Shown piece after piece: positions 62,773-64,000 of a DNA stretch of 64,000 bases (the stretch's first letter is position 1; each line of letters starts with the position of its first letter). The notes beneath the pieces were generated by a model. The model worked only from the letters and a program-made list of their open reading frames with translations, had not been told where the DNA came from and did no database searches. Source of the DNA: Oceanobacillus sp. CFH 90083 (GTDB lineage Bacteria; Bacillota; Bacilli; Bacillales; Amphibacillaceae); contig NZ_VIYG01000008.1 in the NCBI RefSeq assembly GCF_009389585.1, forward strand, positions 62,001-126,000. Reading direction: 5' to 3'. Both the position numbers and the translations under genes were made by a program.

Positions 62773-63291
62773 TTGCAGGGAAATTTTATTTTATTAATTA
62801 TCTTTCTGCTCGTAGTAGCTTATTTCGATATCAGTAAACAGCGGATTCCCAATTGGCTTAATGTAACAGGGATTTTGGCAGGTATTTTATATCACTTATT
62901 TATACATCAAATCGACGGTTTATTGCAATCTGTGTTCGGAGTGCTGGCCGGCGGCGGGATTATGCTTGTGTTATATATATTTAAAGCAATCGGTGCAGGC
63001 GATGTAAAACTGTTTGCAGCGATTGGTGCGATTACAGGGGTGCTGTTCACCTTATATGCTACGATGTATTCGATTGTTTTTGCCGGTATTATTGGCGTTA
63101 TTATTTTATTATTCACCAAAACGATTTTTATTAACATGCTGTTGGCTTTTATACATATCAAGGAGAGCATCCAGAAGCGGTCATTAACACCGTTAGAGTC
63201 GTTTAAAAAAAATGTGTCTAACCGTTTTCCGTTTATATATGCAGTTGTACCTGGTGTAATTACTGCATTTTATTATATGTATATCGCTTAA
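62773..63291 (+). CDS. tadV: A24 prepilin peptidase (TadV/CpaA)
   Basis: A 172-residue membrane aspartic protease. The two catalytic aspartates are in AYFDISKQRIPNWLN and AIGAGDVKLFAAIG (GxGDxK motif). There are about six hydrophobic segments. It lacks the N-terminal methylase domain of type IV prepilin peptidases, as is normal for TadV. It would cleave the Flp pilin and the pseudopilins encoded upstream. TTG 62773 follows GGAAGGTGA. Confidence 0.88.
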   Translation: MQGNFILLIIFLLVVAYFDISKQRIPNWLNVTGILAGILYHLFIHQIDGLLQSVFGVLAGGGIMLVLYIFKAIGAGDVKLFAAIGAITGVLFTLYATMYSIVFAGIIGVIILLFTKTIFINMLLAFIHIKESIQKRSLTPLESFKKNVSNRFPFIYAVVPGVITAFYYMYIA

Positions 63292-63442
63292 GGTGCGTGT
63301 TCAAAAAGTTATAAAGTTAGAAGCAGTCGGCTAAATTCTTAGGAGTTTCTGAACGGGGATGCATTCCACCGAAAAGGGTTGATGACTTTTTAGGCATCCT
63401 TTTAAAGAATAGAAACAGTATTAAACAAAGGAGGAATAGCTC

Positions 63443-64000
63443 GTGTCTAATCCATTGGAGCTATACCATATAGACCAATTAGAATCGAATGGCGGCTATG
63501 TGAAGCTGAAACAAACAAATGAGAAAGGCTTCACCGCGGATGATTTTCAAGATCTGCAATTAAAAATGATTCAATCAAATCATATTCCAAGATTATTACC
63601 GATAAGTCTGGAAGAAATAAATGAAGAAATCACTGTATTTTATAAAACAGAGGGATTACGCAAGTTGCGCCCTTTTGCTAAAGAACGTCCACTTTCAATG
63701 CAAAACTATTATGCTTTGTTTATTAATATTATTCAAGCCTTACAAGATTCAAATAATAATATGTTAAGTGAAGACCATTTTGTCCTTGATGAAGAGTATA
63801 TCTATATTGGTGACGGCTATCATCAGGTTTATTTAATGTATATCCCATTAAAAGAGGGAGTGACCAATTCAACGCTTTATGAGAGCCTGAAGAAATTATT
63901 ATTAAATATGGCAGGTGAGGTTAAAGGGCTGAATGGTGTGCAATTCAAAACCATCCTGAATTATATCAAAGACCCGGGTTTTAGCCTGCATGGTATTAAG
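63443..64000 (+). CDS. DUF6382-like protein, cut by the window edge (partial)
   Basis: A frame starting GTG 63443 behind AAAGGAGG runs open to the window end (186 codons). It begins MSNPLELYHIDQLESNGGYV. The visible part, with SMQNYYALFINIIQALQDS and YHQVYLMYIPLKEG, looks like the DUF6382 domain, which in Tad loci is often joined to a C-terminal FHA domain. That end is beyond the window. A role in regulating pilus assembly is inferred from such loci. Confidence 0.65.
   Translation, partial: MSNPLELYHIDQLESNGGYVKLKQTNEKGFTADDFQDLQLKMIQSNHIPRLLPISLEEINEEITVFYKTEGLRKLRPFAKERPLSMQNYYALFINIIQALQDSNNNMLSEDHFVLDEEYIYIGDGYHQVYLMYIPLKEGVTNSTLYESLKKLLLNMAGEVKGLNGVQFKTILNYIKDPGFSLHGIK

Overview
The window reads as chromosome of a low-GC, Gram-positive, endospore-former-type bacterium of the Bacillaceae (an Oceanobacillus/Virgibacillus-like organism is my inference). 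The grounds are strong AGGAGG-type ribosome binding sites, frequent TTG and GTG starts, lipoboxes of Bacillus type, and gene families typical of the group: LXG toxins with Lap partners, YkvI, a GlvA/GlvC/GlvR-like maltose cluster, AdeC and a Firmicute Tad pilus locus. No rRNA, tRNA, CRISPR array or intact insertion sequence was seen.

Layout. 1-3.7 kb: a type VII secretion toxin locus (two small Lap-like helical partners, an LXG protein with a C-terminal EndoU nuclease, a candidate immunity gene), followed by a decayed second toxin tip that shares a 54-base repeat with the intact toxin. 3.7-5.7 kb: a purine phosphoribosyltransferase and NCS2 permease behind a purine riboswitch with terminator. 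6-7.1 kb: an orphan protein with a HEPN-type RNxxxH motif and a zinc ribbon. 7.3-12.3 kb: an RpiR-regulated operon (deacylase, N-acyltransferase, N-succinylamino acid racemase, YkvI-type transporter) that fits the known irreversible D- to L-amino acid conversion. 14.5-18.4 kb: maltose/alpha-glucoside PTS, 6-phospho-alpha-glucosidase and RpiR-type regulator.

20.5-29.4 kb is the most interesting region. A PucR-type regulator precedes a run of genes for an MFS transporter, a CapA-like metallophosphoesterase, an N-carbamoyl amino acid hydrolase, PyrK- and PyrD-like dihydroorotate dehydrogenase subunits and a dihydroorotase-like amidohydrolase. Read backwards relative to pyrimidine biosynthesis, these enzymes would reduce orotate to dihydroorotate, open the ring to N-carbamoyl-aspartate and release aspartate, CO2 and ammonia. 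This is an inferred orotate (or related pyrimidine) catabolic operon.

29.5-35.9 kb: a DeoR-type regulator divergent from a complete 2-aminoethylphosphonate uptake and degradation operon (ABC transporter, PhnW, PhnX). 36-42 kb: a galactitol-type PTS with a PfkB kinase, a class II aldolase and a BglG-type regulator. 42.5-45.8 kb: a tartrate/D-malate dehydrogenase, then a stretch of broken genes (mtlA, deoR, thioesterase and SDR fragments). 45.8-52.1 kb: adenine deaminase with an AzgA-type purine permease, a YfcC-type carrier and a second M20 amidohydrolase. 52.9-64 kb: a Tad (tight adherence) pilus operon with TadZ, TadA, TadB, TadC, a 59-residue Flp pilin, two TadE-like pseudopilins, a large DUF5702-like protein, a prepilin peptidase, three interleaved lipoproteins and the start of a DUF6382-like gene cut by the window edge.

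The dominant theme is nutrient scavenging: purines, pyrimidines, D-amino acids, phosphonates and sugars, mostly in compact operons each with its own regulator. Functions are assigned from reading the protein sequences; no database search was run.
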